NCBI RefSeq assembly: GCF_963576545.1
Contig: NW_026870402.1
Location: 1-64,000, forward strand
Length of the DNA stretch: 64,000 nt
Direction of reading: 5' to 3'
Origin: Limanda limanda
Taxonomy: Eukaryota; Chordata; Actinopteri; Pleuronectiformes; Pleuronectidae
Part shown: piece after piece, positions 10,050 to 22,900 of the stretch
How positions within the stretch are numbered: position 1 is the first letter of the stretch
Layout of the letters: each line of letters opens with the position of its first letter
The notes under the pieces: model-generated
The model's input: the letters and a program-made list of their open reading frames with translations, nothing else
Told to the model about the DNA's origin: nothing
The model's database searches: none
Position numbers and translations under genes: made by a program

Positions 10050-13000
10050 CTTTCTCCTATGTGCTTTCATCCCTAACCCTAACCCTAACCCTTCCGAAAG
10101 TCGGAGAAGCTCAAGGATGGTACCGATCGATGCGCGCAACCCCATTTAGTGGGGGTAGAGCCTACTTGCAAGTCTCTCCGACCTTCACAAAAAAAGTTAT
10201 TCAAGAATATCTCCTCAGATTTGGGGGAATTTCGTCGGTCGACCTCTTCCGAAGGTCGTACAAGCTCGGGGATGGTACCAATCGATCCGCAGGACCCAAA
10301 TTAGTCCAGATGCAACCACTTTCCAAGTCTCTCCGACCTTCACAAAAAAAGTTATTCAAGAATATCTCTTTCTCCTATGTGCTTTCATCCCTAACCCTAA
10401 CCCTAACCCTTCCGAAAGTCGGAGAAGCTCAAGGATGGTACCGATCGATGCGCGCTACCCCATTTAGTGGGGGTAGAGCCTACTTGCAAGTCTCTCCGAC
10501 CTTCACAAAAAAAGTTATTCAAGAATATCTCTTTCTCCTATGTGCTTTCATCCCTAACCCTAACCCTAACCCTTCCGAAAGTCGGAGAAGCTCAAGGATA
10601 GTACCGATCGATGCGCGCTACCCCATTTAGTGGGGGTAGAGCCTACTTGCAAGTCTCTCCGACCTTCACAAAAAAAGTTATTCAAGAATATCTCTTTCTC
10701 CTATGTGCTTTCATCCCTAACCCTAACCCTAACCCTTCCGAAAGTCGGAGAAGCTCAAGGATGGTACCGATCGATGCGCGCTACCCCATTTAGTGGGGGT
10801 AGAGCCTACTTGCAAGTCTCTCCGACCTTCACAAAAAAAGTTATTCAAGAATATCTCCTCAGATTTGGGGGAATTTCGTCGGTCGACCTCTTCCGAAGGT
10901 CGTACAAGCTCGGGGATGGTACCAATCGATCCGCAGGACCCAAATTAGTCCAGATGCAACCACTTTCCAAGTCTCTCCGACCTTCACAAAAAAAGTTATT
11001 CAAGAATATCTCTTTCTCCTATGTGCTTTCATCCCTAACCCTAACCCTAACCCTTCCGAAAGTCGGAGAAGCTCAAGGATGGTACCGATCGATGCGCACT
11101 ACCCCATTTAGTGGGGGTAGAGCCTACTTGCAAGTCTCTCCGACCTTCACAAAAAAAGTTATTCAAGAATATCTCTTTCTCCTATGTGCTTTCATCCCTA
11201 ACCCTAACCCTAACCCTTCCGAAAGTCGGAGAAGCTCAAGGATGGTACCGATCGATGCGCGCTACCCCATTTAGTGGGGGTAGAGCCTACTTGCAAGTCT
11301 CTCCGACCTTCACAAAAAAAGTTATTCAAGAATATCTCTTTCTCCTATGTGCTTTCATCCCTAACCCTAACCCTAACCCTTCCGAAAGTCGGAGAAGCTC
11401 AAGGATGGTACCGATCGATGCGCGCTACCCCATTTAGTGGGGGTAGAGCCTACTTGCAAGTCTCTCCGACCTTCACAAAAAAAGTTATTCAAGAATATCT
11501 CTTTCTCCTATGTGCTTTCATCCCTAACCCTAACCCTAACCCTTCCGAAAGTCGGAGAAGCTCAAGGATGGTACCGATCGATGCGCGCTACCCCATTTAG
11601 TGGGGGTAGAGCCTACTTGCAAGTCTCTCCGACCTTCACAAAAAAAGTTATTCAAGAATATCTCTTTCTCCTATGTGCTTTCATCCCTAACCCTAACCCT
11701 AACCCTTCCGAAAGTCGGAGAAGCTCAAGGATGGTACTGATCGATGCGCGCAACCCCATTTAGTGGGGGTAGAGCCTACTTGCAAGTCTCTCCGACCTTC
11801 ACAAAAAAAGTTATTCAAGAATATCTCCTCAGATTTGGGGGAATTTCGTCGGTCGACCTCTTCCGAAGGTCGTACAAGCTCGGGGATGGTACCAATCGAT
11901 CCGCAGGACCCAAATTAGTCCAGATGCAACCACTTTCCAAGTCTCTCCGACCTTCACAAAAAAAGTTATTCAAGAATATCTCTTTCTCCTATGTGCTTTC
12001 ATCCCTAACCCTAACCCTAACCCTTCCGAAAGTCGGAGAAGCTCAAGGATGGTACCGATCGATGCGCGCTACCCCATTTAGTGGGGGTAGAGCCTACTTG
12101 CAAGTCTCTCCGACCTTCACAAAAAAAGTTATTCAAGAATATCTCTTTCTCCTATGTGCTTTCATCCCTAACCCTAACCCTAACCCTTCCGAAAGTCGGA
12201 GAAGCTCAAGGATGGTACCGATCGATGCGCGCTACCCCATTTAGTGGGGGTAGAGCCTACTTGCAAGTCTCTCCGACCTTCACAAAAAAAGTTATTCAAG
12301 AATATCTCTTTCTCCTATGTGCTTTCATCCCTAACCCTAACCCTAACCCTTCCGAAAGTCGGAGAAGCTCAAGGATAGTACCGATCGATGCGCGCTACCC
12401 CATTTAGTGGGGGTAGAGCCTACTTGCAAGTCTCTCCGACCTTCACAAAAAAAGTTATTCAAGAATATCTCTTTCTCCTATGTGCTTTCATCCCTAACCC
12501 TAACCCTAACCCTTCCGAAAGTCGGAGAAGCTCAAGGATGGTACCGATCGATGCGCGCTACCCCATTTAGTGGGGGTAGAGCCTACTTGCAAGTCTCTCC
12601 GACCTTCACAAAAAAAGTTATTCAAGAATATCTCCTCAGATTTGGGGGAATTTCGTCGGTCGACCTCTTCCGAAGGTCGTACAAGCTCGGGGATGGTACC
12701 AATCGATCCGCAGGACCCAAATTAGTCCAGATGCAACCACTTTCCAAGTCTCTCCGACCTTCACAAAAAAAGTTATTCAAGAATATCTCTTTCTCCTATG
12801 TGCTTTCATCCCTAACCCTAACCCTAACCCTTCCGAAAGTCGGAGAAGCTCAAGGATGGTACCGATCGATGCGCACTACCCCATTTAGTGGGGGTAGAGC
12901 CTACTTGCAAGTCTCTCCGACCTTCACAAAAAAAGTTATTCAAGAATATCTCTTTCTCCTATGTGCTTTCATCCCTAACCCTAACCCTAACCCTTTCGAA

Positions 13001-13921
13001 AGTCGGAGAAGCTCAAAGATGGTACCGATCGATGCGCGCTACCCCATTTAGTGGGGGTAGAGCCTACTTGCAAGTCTCTCCGACCTTCACAAAAAAAGTT
13101 ATTCAAGAATATCTCTTTCTCCTATGTGCTTTCATCCCTAACCCTAACCCTAACCCTTCCGAAAGTCGGAGAAGCTCAAGGATGGTACCGATCGATGCGC
13201 GCTACCCCATTTAGTGGGGGTAGAGCCTACTTGCAAGTCTCTCCGACCTTCACAAAAAAAGTTATTCAAGAATATCTCTTTCTCCTATGTGCTTTCATCC
13301 CTAACCCTAACCCTAACCCTTCCGAAAGTCGGAGAAGCTCAAGGATGGTACCGATCGATGCGCGCTACCCCATTTAGTGGGGGTAGAGCCTACTTGCAAG
13401 TCTCTCCGACCTTCACAAAAAAAGTTATTCAAGAATATCTCTTTCTCCTATGTGCTTTCATCCCTAACCCTAACCCTAACCCTTCCGAAAGTCGGAGAAG
13501 CTCAAGGATGGTACTGATCGATGCGCGCAACCCCATTTAGTGGGGGTAGAGCCTACTTGCAAGTCTCTCCGACCTTCACAAAAAAAGTTATTCAAGAATA
13601 TCTCCTCAGATTTGGGGGAATTTCGTCGGTCGACCTCTTCCGAAGGTCGTACAAGCTCGGGGATGGTACCAATCGATCTGCAGGACCCAAATTAGTCCAG
13701 ATGCAACCACTTTCCAAGTCTCTCCGACCTTCACAAAAAAAGTTATTCAAGAATATCTCTTTCTCCTATGTGCTTTCATCCCTAACCCTAACCCTAACCC
13801 TTCCGAAAGTCGGAGAAGCTCAAGGATGGTACTGATCGATGCGCGCAACCCCATTTAGTGGGGGTAGAGCCTACTTGCAAGTCTCTCCGACCTTCACAAA
13901 AAAAGTTATTCAAGAATATCT

Positions 13922-16900
13922 CTTTCTCCTATGTGCTTTCATCCCTAACCCTAACCCTAACCCTTCCGAAAGTCGGAGAAGCTCAAGGATGGTACCGATC
14001 GATGCGCGCTACCCCATTTAGTGGGGGTAGAGCCTACTTGCAAGTCTCTCCGACCTTCACAAAAAAAGTTATTCAAGAATATCTCTTTCTCCTATGTGCT
14101 TTCATCCCTAACCCTAACCCTAACCCTTCCGAAAGTCGGAGAAGCTCAAGGATGGTACCGATCGATGCGCGCTACCCCATTTAGTGGGGGTAGAGCCTAC
14201 TTGCAAGTCTCTCCGACCTTCACAAAAAAAGTTATTCAAGAATATCTCTTTCTCCTATGTGCTTTCATCCCTAACCCTAACCCTAACCCTTCCGAAAGTC
14301 GGAGAAGCTCAAGGATGGTACTGATCGATGCGCGCAACCCCATTTAGTGGGGGTAGAGCCTACTTGCAAGTCTCTCCGACCTTCACAAAAAAAGTTATTC
14401 AAGAATATCTCCTCAGATTTGGGGGAATTTCGTCGGTCGACCTCTTCCGAAGGTCGTACAAGCTCGGGGATGGTACCAATCGATCCGCAGGACCCAAATT
14501 AGTCCAGATGCAACCACTTTCCAAGTCTCTCCGACCTTCACAAAAAAAGTTATTCAAGAATATCTCTTTCTCCTATGTGCTTTCATCCCTAACCCTAACC
14601 CTAACCCTTCCGAAAGTCGGAGAAGCTCAAGGATGGTACTGATCGATGCGCGCAACCCCATTTAGTGGGGGTAGAGCCTACTTGCAAGTCTCTCCGACCT
14701 TCACAAAAAAAGTTATTCAAGAATATCTCCTCAGATTTGGGGGAATTTCGTCGGTCGACCTCTTCCGAAGGTCGTAAAAGCTCGGGGATGGTACCAATCG
14801 ATCCGCAGGACCCAAATTAGTCCAGATGCAACCACTTTCCAAGTCTCTCCGACCTTCACAAAAAAAGTTATTCAAGAATATCTCTTTCTCCTATGTGCTT
14901 TCATCCCTAACCCTAACCCTAACCCTTCCGAAAGTCGGAGAAGCTCAAGGATGGTACTGATCGATGCGCGCTACCCCATTTAGTGGGGGTAGAGCCTACT
15001 TGCAAGTCTCTCCGACCTTCACAAAAAAAGTTATTCAAGAATATCTCTTTCTCCTATGTGCTTTCATCCCTAACCCTAACCCTAACCCTTCCGAAAGTCG
15101 GAGAAGCTCAAGGATGGTACCGATCGATGCGCGCTACCCCATTTAGTGGGGGTAGATCCTACTTGCAAGTCTCTCCGACCTTCACAAAAAAAGTTATTCA
15201 AGAATATCTCTTTCTCCTATGTGCTTTCATCCCTAACCCTAACCCTAACCCTTCCGAAAGTCGGAGAAGCTCAAGGATGGTACTGATCGATGCGCGCAAC
15301 CCCATTTAGTGGGGGTAGAGCCTACTTGCAAGTCTCTCCGACCTTCACAAAAAAAGTTATTCAAGAATATCTCCTCAGATTTGGGGGAATTTCGTCGGTC
15401 GACCTCTTCCGAAGGTCGTACAAGCTCGGGGATGGTACCAATCGATCCGCAGGACCCAAATTAGTCCAGATGCAACCACTTTCCAAGTCTCTCCGACCTT
15501 CACAAAAAAAGTTATTCAAGAATATCTCTTTCTCCTATGTGCTTTCATCCCTAACCCTAACCCTAACCCTTCCAAAAGTCGGAGAAGCTCAAGGATGGTA
15601 CTGATCGATGCGCGCAACCCCATTTAGTGGGGGTAGAGCCTACTTGCAAGTCTCTCCGACCTTCACAAAAAAAGTTATTCAAGAATATCTCCTCAGATTT
15701 GGGGGAATTTCGTCGGTCGACCTCTTCCGAAGGTCGTAAAAGCTCGGGGATGGTACCAATCGATCCGCAGGACCCAAATTAGTCCAGATGCAACCACTTT
15801 CCAAGTCTCTCCGACCTTCACAAAAAAAGTTATTCAAGAATATCTCTTTCTCCTATGTGCTTTCATCCCTAACCCTAACCCTAACCCTTCCGAAAGTCGG
15901 AGAAGCTCAAGGATGGTACCGATCGATGCGCGCTACCCCATTTAGTGGGGGTAGAGCCTACTTGCAAGTCTCTCCGACCTTCACAAAAAAAGTTATTCAA
16001 GAATATCTCTTTCTCCTATGTGCTTTCATCCCTAACCCTAACCCTAACCCTTCCGAAAGTCGGAGAAGCTCAAGGATGGTACCGATCGATGCGCGCTACC
16101 CCATTTAGTGGGGGTAGAGCCTACTTGCAAGTCTCTCCGACCTTCACAAAAAAAGTTATTCAAGAATATCTCTTTCTCCTATGTGCTTTCATCCCTAACC
16201 CTAACCCTAACCCTTCCGAAAGTCGGAGAAGCTCAAGGATGGTACTGATCGATGCGCGCAACCCCATTTAGTGGGGGTAGAGCCTACTTGCAAGTCTCTC
16301 CGACCTTCACAAAAAAAGTTATTCAAGAATATCTCCTCAGATTTGGGGGAATTTCGTCGGTCGACCTCTTCCGAAGGTCGTACAAGCTCGGGGATGGTAC
16401 CAATCGATCCGCAGGACCCAAATTAGTCCAGATGCAACCACTTTCCAAGTCTCTCCGACCTTCACAAAAAAAGTTATTCAAGAATATCTCTTTCTCCTAT
16501 GTGCTTTCATCCCTAACCCTAACCCTAACCCTTCCGAAAGTCGGAGAAGCTCAAGGATGGTACTGATCGATGCGCGCAACCCCATTTAGTGGGGGTAGAG
16601 CCTACTTGCAAGTCTCTCCGACCTTCACAAAAAAAGTTATTCAAGAATATCTCCTCAGATTTGGGGGAATTTCGTCGGTCGACCTCTTCCGAAGGTCGTA
16701 AAAGCTCGGGGATGGTACCAATCGATCCGCAGGACCCAAATTAGTCCAGATGCAACCACTTTCCAAGTCTCTCCGACCTTCACAAAAAAAGTTATTCAAG
16801 AATATCTCTTTCTCCTATGTGCTTTCATCCCTAACCCTAACCCTAACCCTTCCGAAAGTCGGAGAAGCTCAAGGATGGTACTGATCGATGCGCGCTACCC

Positions 16901-19900
16901 CATTTAGTGGGGGTAGAGCCTACTTGCAAGTCTCTCCGACCTTCACAAAAAAAGTTATTCAAGAATATCTCTTTCTCCTATGTGCTTTCATCCCTAACCC
17001 TAACCCTAACCCTTCCGAAAGTCGGAGAAGCTCAAGGATGGTACCGATCGATGCGCGCTACCCCATTTAGTGGGGGTAGATCCTACTTGCAAGTCTCTCC
17101 GACCTTCACAAAAAAAGTTATTCAAGAATATCTCTTTCTCCTATGTGCTTTCATCCCTAACCCTAACCCTAACCCTTCCGAAAGTCGGAGAAGCTCAAGG
17201 ATGGTACTGATCGATGCGCGCAACCCCATTTAGTGGGGGTAGAGCCTACTTGCAAGTCTCTCCGACCTTCACAAAAAAAGTTATTCAAGAATATCTCCTC
17301 AGATTTGGGGGAATTTCGTCGGTCGACCTCTTCCGAAGGTCGTACAAGCTCGGGGATGGTACCAATCGATCCGCAGGACCCAAATTAGTCCAGATGCAAC
17401 CACTTTCCAAGTCTCTCCGACCTTCACAAAAAAAGTTATTCAAGAATATCTCTTTCTCCTATGTGCTTTCATCCCTAACCCTAACCCTAACCCTTCCAAA
17501 AGTCGGAGAAGCTCAAGGATGGTACTGATCGATGCGCGCAACCCCATTTAGTGGGGGTAGAGCCTACTTGCAAGTCTCTCCGACCTTCACAAAAAAAGTT
17601 ATTCAAGAATATCTCCTCAGATTTGGGGGAATTTCGTCGGTCGACCTCTTCCGAAGGTCGTAAAAGCTCGGGGATGGTACCAATCGATCCGCAGGACCCA
17701 AATTAGTCCAGATGCAACCACTTTCCAAGTCTCTCCGACCTTCACAAAAAAAGTTATTCAAGAATATCTCTTTCTCCTATGTGCTTTCATCCCTAACCCT
17801 AACCCTAACCCTTCCGAAAGTCGGAGAAGCTCAAGGATGGTACCGATCGATGCGCGCTACCCCATTTAGTGGGGGTAGAGCCTACTTGCAAGTCTCTCCG
17901 ACCTTCACAAAAAAAGTTATTCAAGAATATCTCTTTCTCCTATGTGCTTTCATCCCTAACCCTAACCCTAACCCTTCCGAAAGTCGGAGAAGCTCAAGGA
18001 TGGTACCGATCGATGCGCGCAACCCCATTTAGTGGGGGTAGAGCCTACTTGCAAGTCTCTCCGACCTTCACAAAAAAAGTTATTCAAGAATATCTCCTCA
18101 GATTTGGGGGAATTTCGTCGGTCGACCTCTTCCGAAGGTCGTACAAGCTCGGGGATGGTACCAATCGATCCGCAGGACCCAAATTAGTCCAGATGCAACC
18201 ACTTTCCAAGTCTCTCCGACCTTCACAAAAAAAGTTATTCAAGAATATCTCTTTCTCCTATGTGCTTTCATCCCTAACCCTAACCCTAACCCTTCCGAAA
18301 GTCGGAGAAGCTCAAGGATGGTACCGATCGATGCGCGCTACCCCATTTAGTGGGGGTAGAGCCTACTTGCAAGTCTCTCCGACCTTCACAAAAAAAGTTA
18401 TTCAAGAATATCTCTTTCTCCTATGTGCTTTCATCCCTAACCCTAACCCTAACCCTTCCGAAAGTCGGAGAAGCTCAAGGATGGTACCGATCGATGCGCG
18501 CTACCCCATTTAGTGGGGGTAGAGCCTACTTGCAAGTCTCTCCGACCTTCACAAAAAAAGTTATTCAAGAATATCTCTTTCTCCTATGTGCTTTCATCCC
18601 TAACCCTAACCCTAACCCTTCCGAAAGTCGGAGAAGCTCAAGGATGGTACTGATCGATGCGCGCAACCCCATTTAGTGGGGGTAGAGCCTACTTGCAAGT
18701 CTCTCCGACCTTCACAAAAAAAGTTATTCAAGAATATCTCCTCAGATTTGGGGGAATTTCGTCGGTCGACCTCTTCCGAAGGTCGTACAAGCTCGGGGAT
18801 GGTACCAATCGATCCGCAGGACCCAAATTAGTCCAGATGCAACCACTTTCCAAGTCTCTCCGACCTTCACAAAAAAAGTTATTCAAGAATATCTCTTTCT
18901 CCTATGTGCTTTCATCCCTAACCCTAACCCTAACCCTTCCGAAAGTCGGAGAAGCTCAAGGATGGTACTGATCGATGCGCGCAACCCCATTTAGTGGGGG
19001 TAGAGCCTACTTGCAAGTCTCTCCGACCTTCACAAAAAAAGTTATTCAAGAATATCTCCTCAGATTTGGGGGAATTTCGTCGGTCGACCTCTTCCGAAGG
19101 TCGTAAAAGCTCGGGGATGGTACCAATCGATCCGCAGGACCCAAATTAGTCCAGATGCAACCACTTTCCAAGTCTCTCCGACCTTCACAAAAAAAGTTAT
19201 TCAAGAATATCTCTTTCTCCTATGTGCTTTCATCCCTAACCCTAACCCTAACCCTTCCGAAAGTCGGAGAAGCTCAAGGATGGTACTGATCGATGCGCGC
19301 TACCCCATTTAGTGGGGGTAGAGCCTACTTGCAAGTCTCTCCGACCTTCACAAAAAAAGTTATTCAAGAATATCTCTTTCTCCTATGTGCTTTCATCCCT
19401 AACCCTAACCCTAACCCTTCCGAAAGTCGGAGAAGCTCAAGGATGGTACCGATCGATGCGCGCTACCCCATTTAGTGGGGGTAGATCCTACTTGCAAGTC
19501 TCTCCGACCTTCACAAAAAAAGTTATTCAAGAATATCTCTTTCTCCTATGTGCTTTCATCCCTAACCCTAACCCTAACCCTTCCGAAAGTCGGAGAAGCT
19601 CAAGGATGGTACTGATCGATGCGCGCAACCCCATTTAGTGGGGGTAGAGCCTACTTGCAAGTCTCTCCGACCTTCACAAAAAAAGTTATTCAAGAATATC
19701 TCCTCAGATTTGGGGGAATTTCGTCGGTCGACCTCTTCCGAAGGTCGTACAAGCTCGGGGATGGTACCAATCGATCCGCAGGACCCAAATTAGTCCAGAT
19801 GCAACCACTTTCCAAGTCTCTCCGACCTTCACAAAAAAAGTTATTCAAGAATATCTCTTTCTCCTATGTGCTTTCATCCCTAACCCTAACCCTAACCCTT

Positions 19901-22900
19901 CCAAAAGTCGGAGAAGCTCAAGGATGGTACTGATCGATGCGCGCAACCCCATTTAGTGGGGGTAGAGCCTACTTGCAAGTCTCTCCGACCTTCACAAAAA
20001 AAGTTATTCAAGAATATCTCTTTCTCCTATGTGCTTTCATCCCTAACCCTAACCCTAACCCTTCCGAAAGTCGGAGAAGCTCAAGGATGGTACTGATCGA
20101 TGCGCGCAACCCCATTTAGTGGGGGTAGAGCCTACTTGCAAGTCTCTCCGACCTTCACAAAAAAAGTTATTCAAGAATATCTCCTCAGATTTGGGGGAAT
20201 TTCGTCGGTCGACCTCTTCCGAAGGTCGTAAAAGCTCGGGGATGGTACCAATCGATCCGCAGGACCCAAATTAGTCCAGATGCAACCACTTTCCAAGTCT
20301 CTCCGACCTTCACAAAAAAAGTTATTCAAGAATATCTCTTTCTCCTATGTGCTTTCATCCCTAACCCTAACCCTAACCCTTCCGAAAGTCGGAGAAGCTC
20401 AAGGATGGTACTGATCGATGCGCGCTACCCCATTTAGTGGGGGTAGAGCCTACTTGCAAGTCTCTCCGACCTTCACAAAAAAAGTTATTCAAGAATATCT
20501 CTTTCTCCTATGTGCTTTCATCCCTAACCCTAACCCTAACCCTTCCGAAAGTCGGAGAAGCTCAAGGATGGTACCGATCGATGCGCGCTACCCCATTTAG
20601 TGGGGGTAGATCCTACTTGCAAGTCTCTCCGACCTTCACAAAAAAAGTTATTCAAGAATATCTCTTTCTCCTATGTGCTTTCATCCCTAACCCTAACCCT
20701 AACCCTTCCGAAAGTCGGAGAAGCTCAAGGATGGTACTGATCGATGCGCGCAACCCCATTTAGTGGGGGTAGAGCCTACTTGCAAGTCTCTCCGACCTTC
20801 ACAAAAAAAGTTATTCAAGAATATCTCCTCAGATTTGGGGGAATTTCGTCGGTCGACCTCTTCCGAAGGTCGTACAAGCTCGGGGATGGTACCAATCGAT
20901 CCGCAGGACCCAAATTAGTCCAGATGCAACCACTTTCCAAGTCTCTCCGACCTTCACAAAAAAAGTTATTCAAGAATATCTCTTTCTCCTATGTGCTTTC
21001 ATCCCTAACCCTAACCCTAACCCTTCCAAAAGTCGGAGAAGCTCAAGGATGGTACTGATCGATGCGCGCAACCCCATTTAGTGGGGGTAGAGCCTACTTG
21101 CAAGTCTCTCCGACCTTCACAAAAAAAGTTATTCAAGAATATCTCCTCAGATTTGGGGGAATTTCGTCGGTCGACCTCTTCCGAAGGTCGTAAAAGCTCG
21201 GGGATGGTACCAATCGATCCGCAGGACCCAAATTAGTCCAGATGCAACCACTTTCCAAGTCTCTCCGACCTTCACAAAAAAAGTTATTCAAGAATATCTC
21301 TTTCTCCTATGTGCTTTCATCCCTAACCCTAACCCTAACCCTTCCGAAAGTCGGAGAAGCTCAAGGATGGTACTGATCGATGCGCGCTACCCCATTTAGT
21401 GGGGGTAGAGCCTACTTGCAAGTCTCTCCGACCTTCACAAAAAAAGTTATTCAAGAATATCTCTTTCTCCTATGTGCTTTCATCCCTAACCCTAACCCTA
21501 ACCCTTCCGAAAGTCGGAGAAGCTCAAGGATGGTACCGATCGATGCGCGCTACCCCATTTAGTGGGGGTAGATCCTACTTGCAAGTCTCTCCGACCTTCA
21601 CAAAAAAAGTTATTCAAGAATATCTCTTTCTCCTATGTGCTTTCATCCCTAACCCTAACCCTAACCCTTCCGAAAGTCGGAGAAGCTCAAGGATGGTACT
21701 GATCGATGCGCGCAACCCCATTTAGTGGGGGTAGAGCCTACTTGCAAGTCTCTCCGACCTTCACAAAAAAAGTTATTCAAGAATATCTCCTCAGATTTGG
21801 GGGAATTTCGTCGGTCGACCTCTTCCGAAGGTCGTACAAGCTCGGGGATGGTACCAATCGATCCGCAGGACCCAAATTAGTCCAGATGCAACCACTTTCC
21901 AAGTCTCTCCGACCTTCACAAAAAAAGTTATTCAAGAATATCTCTTTCTCCTATGTGCTTTCATCCCTAACCCTAACCCTAACCCTTCCGAAAGTCGGAG
22001 AAGCTCAAGGATGGTACTGATCGATGCGTGCAACCCCATTTAGTGGGGGTAGAGCCTACTTGCAAGTCTCTCCGACCTTCACAAAAAAAGTTATTCAAGA
22101 ATATCTCCTCAGATTTGGGGGAATTTCGTCGGTCGACCTCTTCCGAAGGTCGTAAAAGCTCGGGGATGGTACCAATCGATCCGCAGGACCCAAATTAGTC
22201 CAGATGCAACCACTTTCCAAGTCTCTCCGACCTTCACAAAAAAAGTTATTCAAGAATATCTCTTTCTCCTATGTGCTTTCATCCCTAACCCTAACCCTAA
22301 CCCTTCCGAAAGTCGGAGAAGCTCAAGGATGGTACCGATCGATGCGCGCTACCCCATTTAGTGGGGGTAGAGCCTACTTGCAAGTCTCTCCGACCTTCAC
22401 AAAAAAAGTTATTCAAGAATATCTCTTTCTCCTATGTGCTTTCATCCCTAACCCTAACCCTAACCCTTCCGAAAGTCGGAGAAGCTCAAGGATGGTACCG
22501 ATCGATGCGCGCTACCCCATTTAGTGGGGGTAGAGCCTACTTGCAAGTCTCTCCGACCTTCACAAAAAAAGTTATTCAAGAATATCTCTTTCTCCTATGT
22601 GCTTTCATCCCTAACCCTAACCCTAACCCTTCCGAAAGTCGGAGAAGCTCAAGGATGGTACCGATCGATGCGCGCTACCCCATTTAGTGGGGGTAGAGCC
22701 TACTTGCAAGTCTCTCCGACCTTCACAAAAAAAGTTATTCAAGAATATCTCTTTCTCCTATGTGCTTTCATCCCTAACCCTAACCCTAACCCTTCCGAAA
22801 GTCGGAGAAGCTCAAGGATGGTACTGATCGATGCGCGCAACCCCATTTAGTGGGGGTAGAGCCTACTTGCAAGTCTCTCCGACCTTCACAAAAAAAGTTA

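Larger units (their letters stand above)
5244..13921 (+). repeat. Sub-array II: mixed A/B with 1918-bp tandem duplication
   Basis: B units start at 5244, 5725, 6532, 7502, 7820, 8295, 8939, 9420, 9738, 10213, 10857, 11827, 12634 and 13604, and the rest is A. The block from about 7176 to 9176 recurs 1918 bp later, to about 11098. It shares GATGTGCGC (near 7737 and 9655), a short telomere tract (units 7975 and 9893) and GGATAGTACC (near 8681 and 10599). The period equals 8 A plus 4 B minus 6 bp. Similarity ends at a GCGCAC change near 11098. The TACTGATC variant, with a TGA in the open frame, is common here. GATCTGCAGG near 13677 creates a PstI site. Confidence 0.88.
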
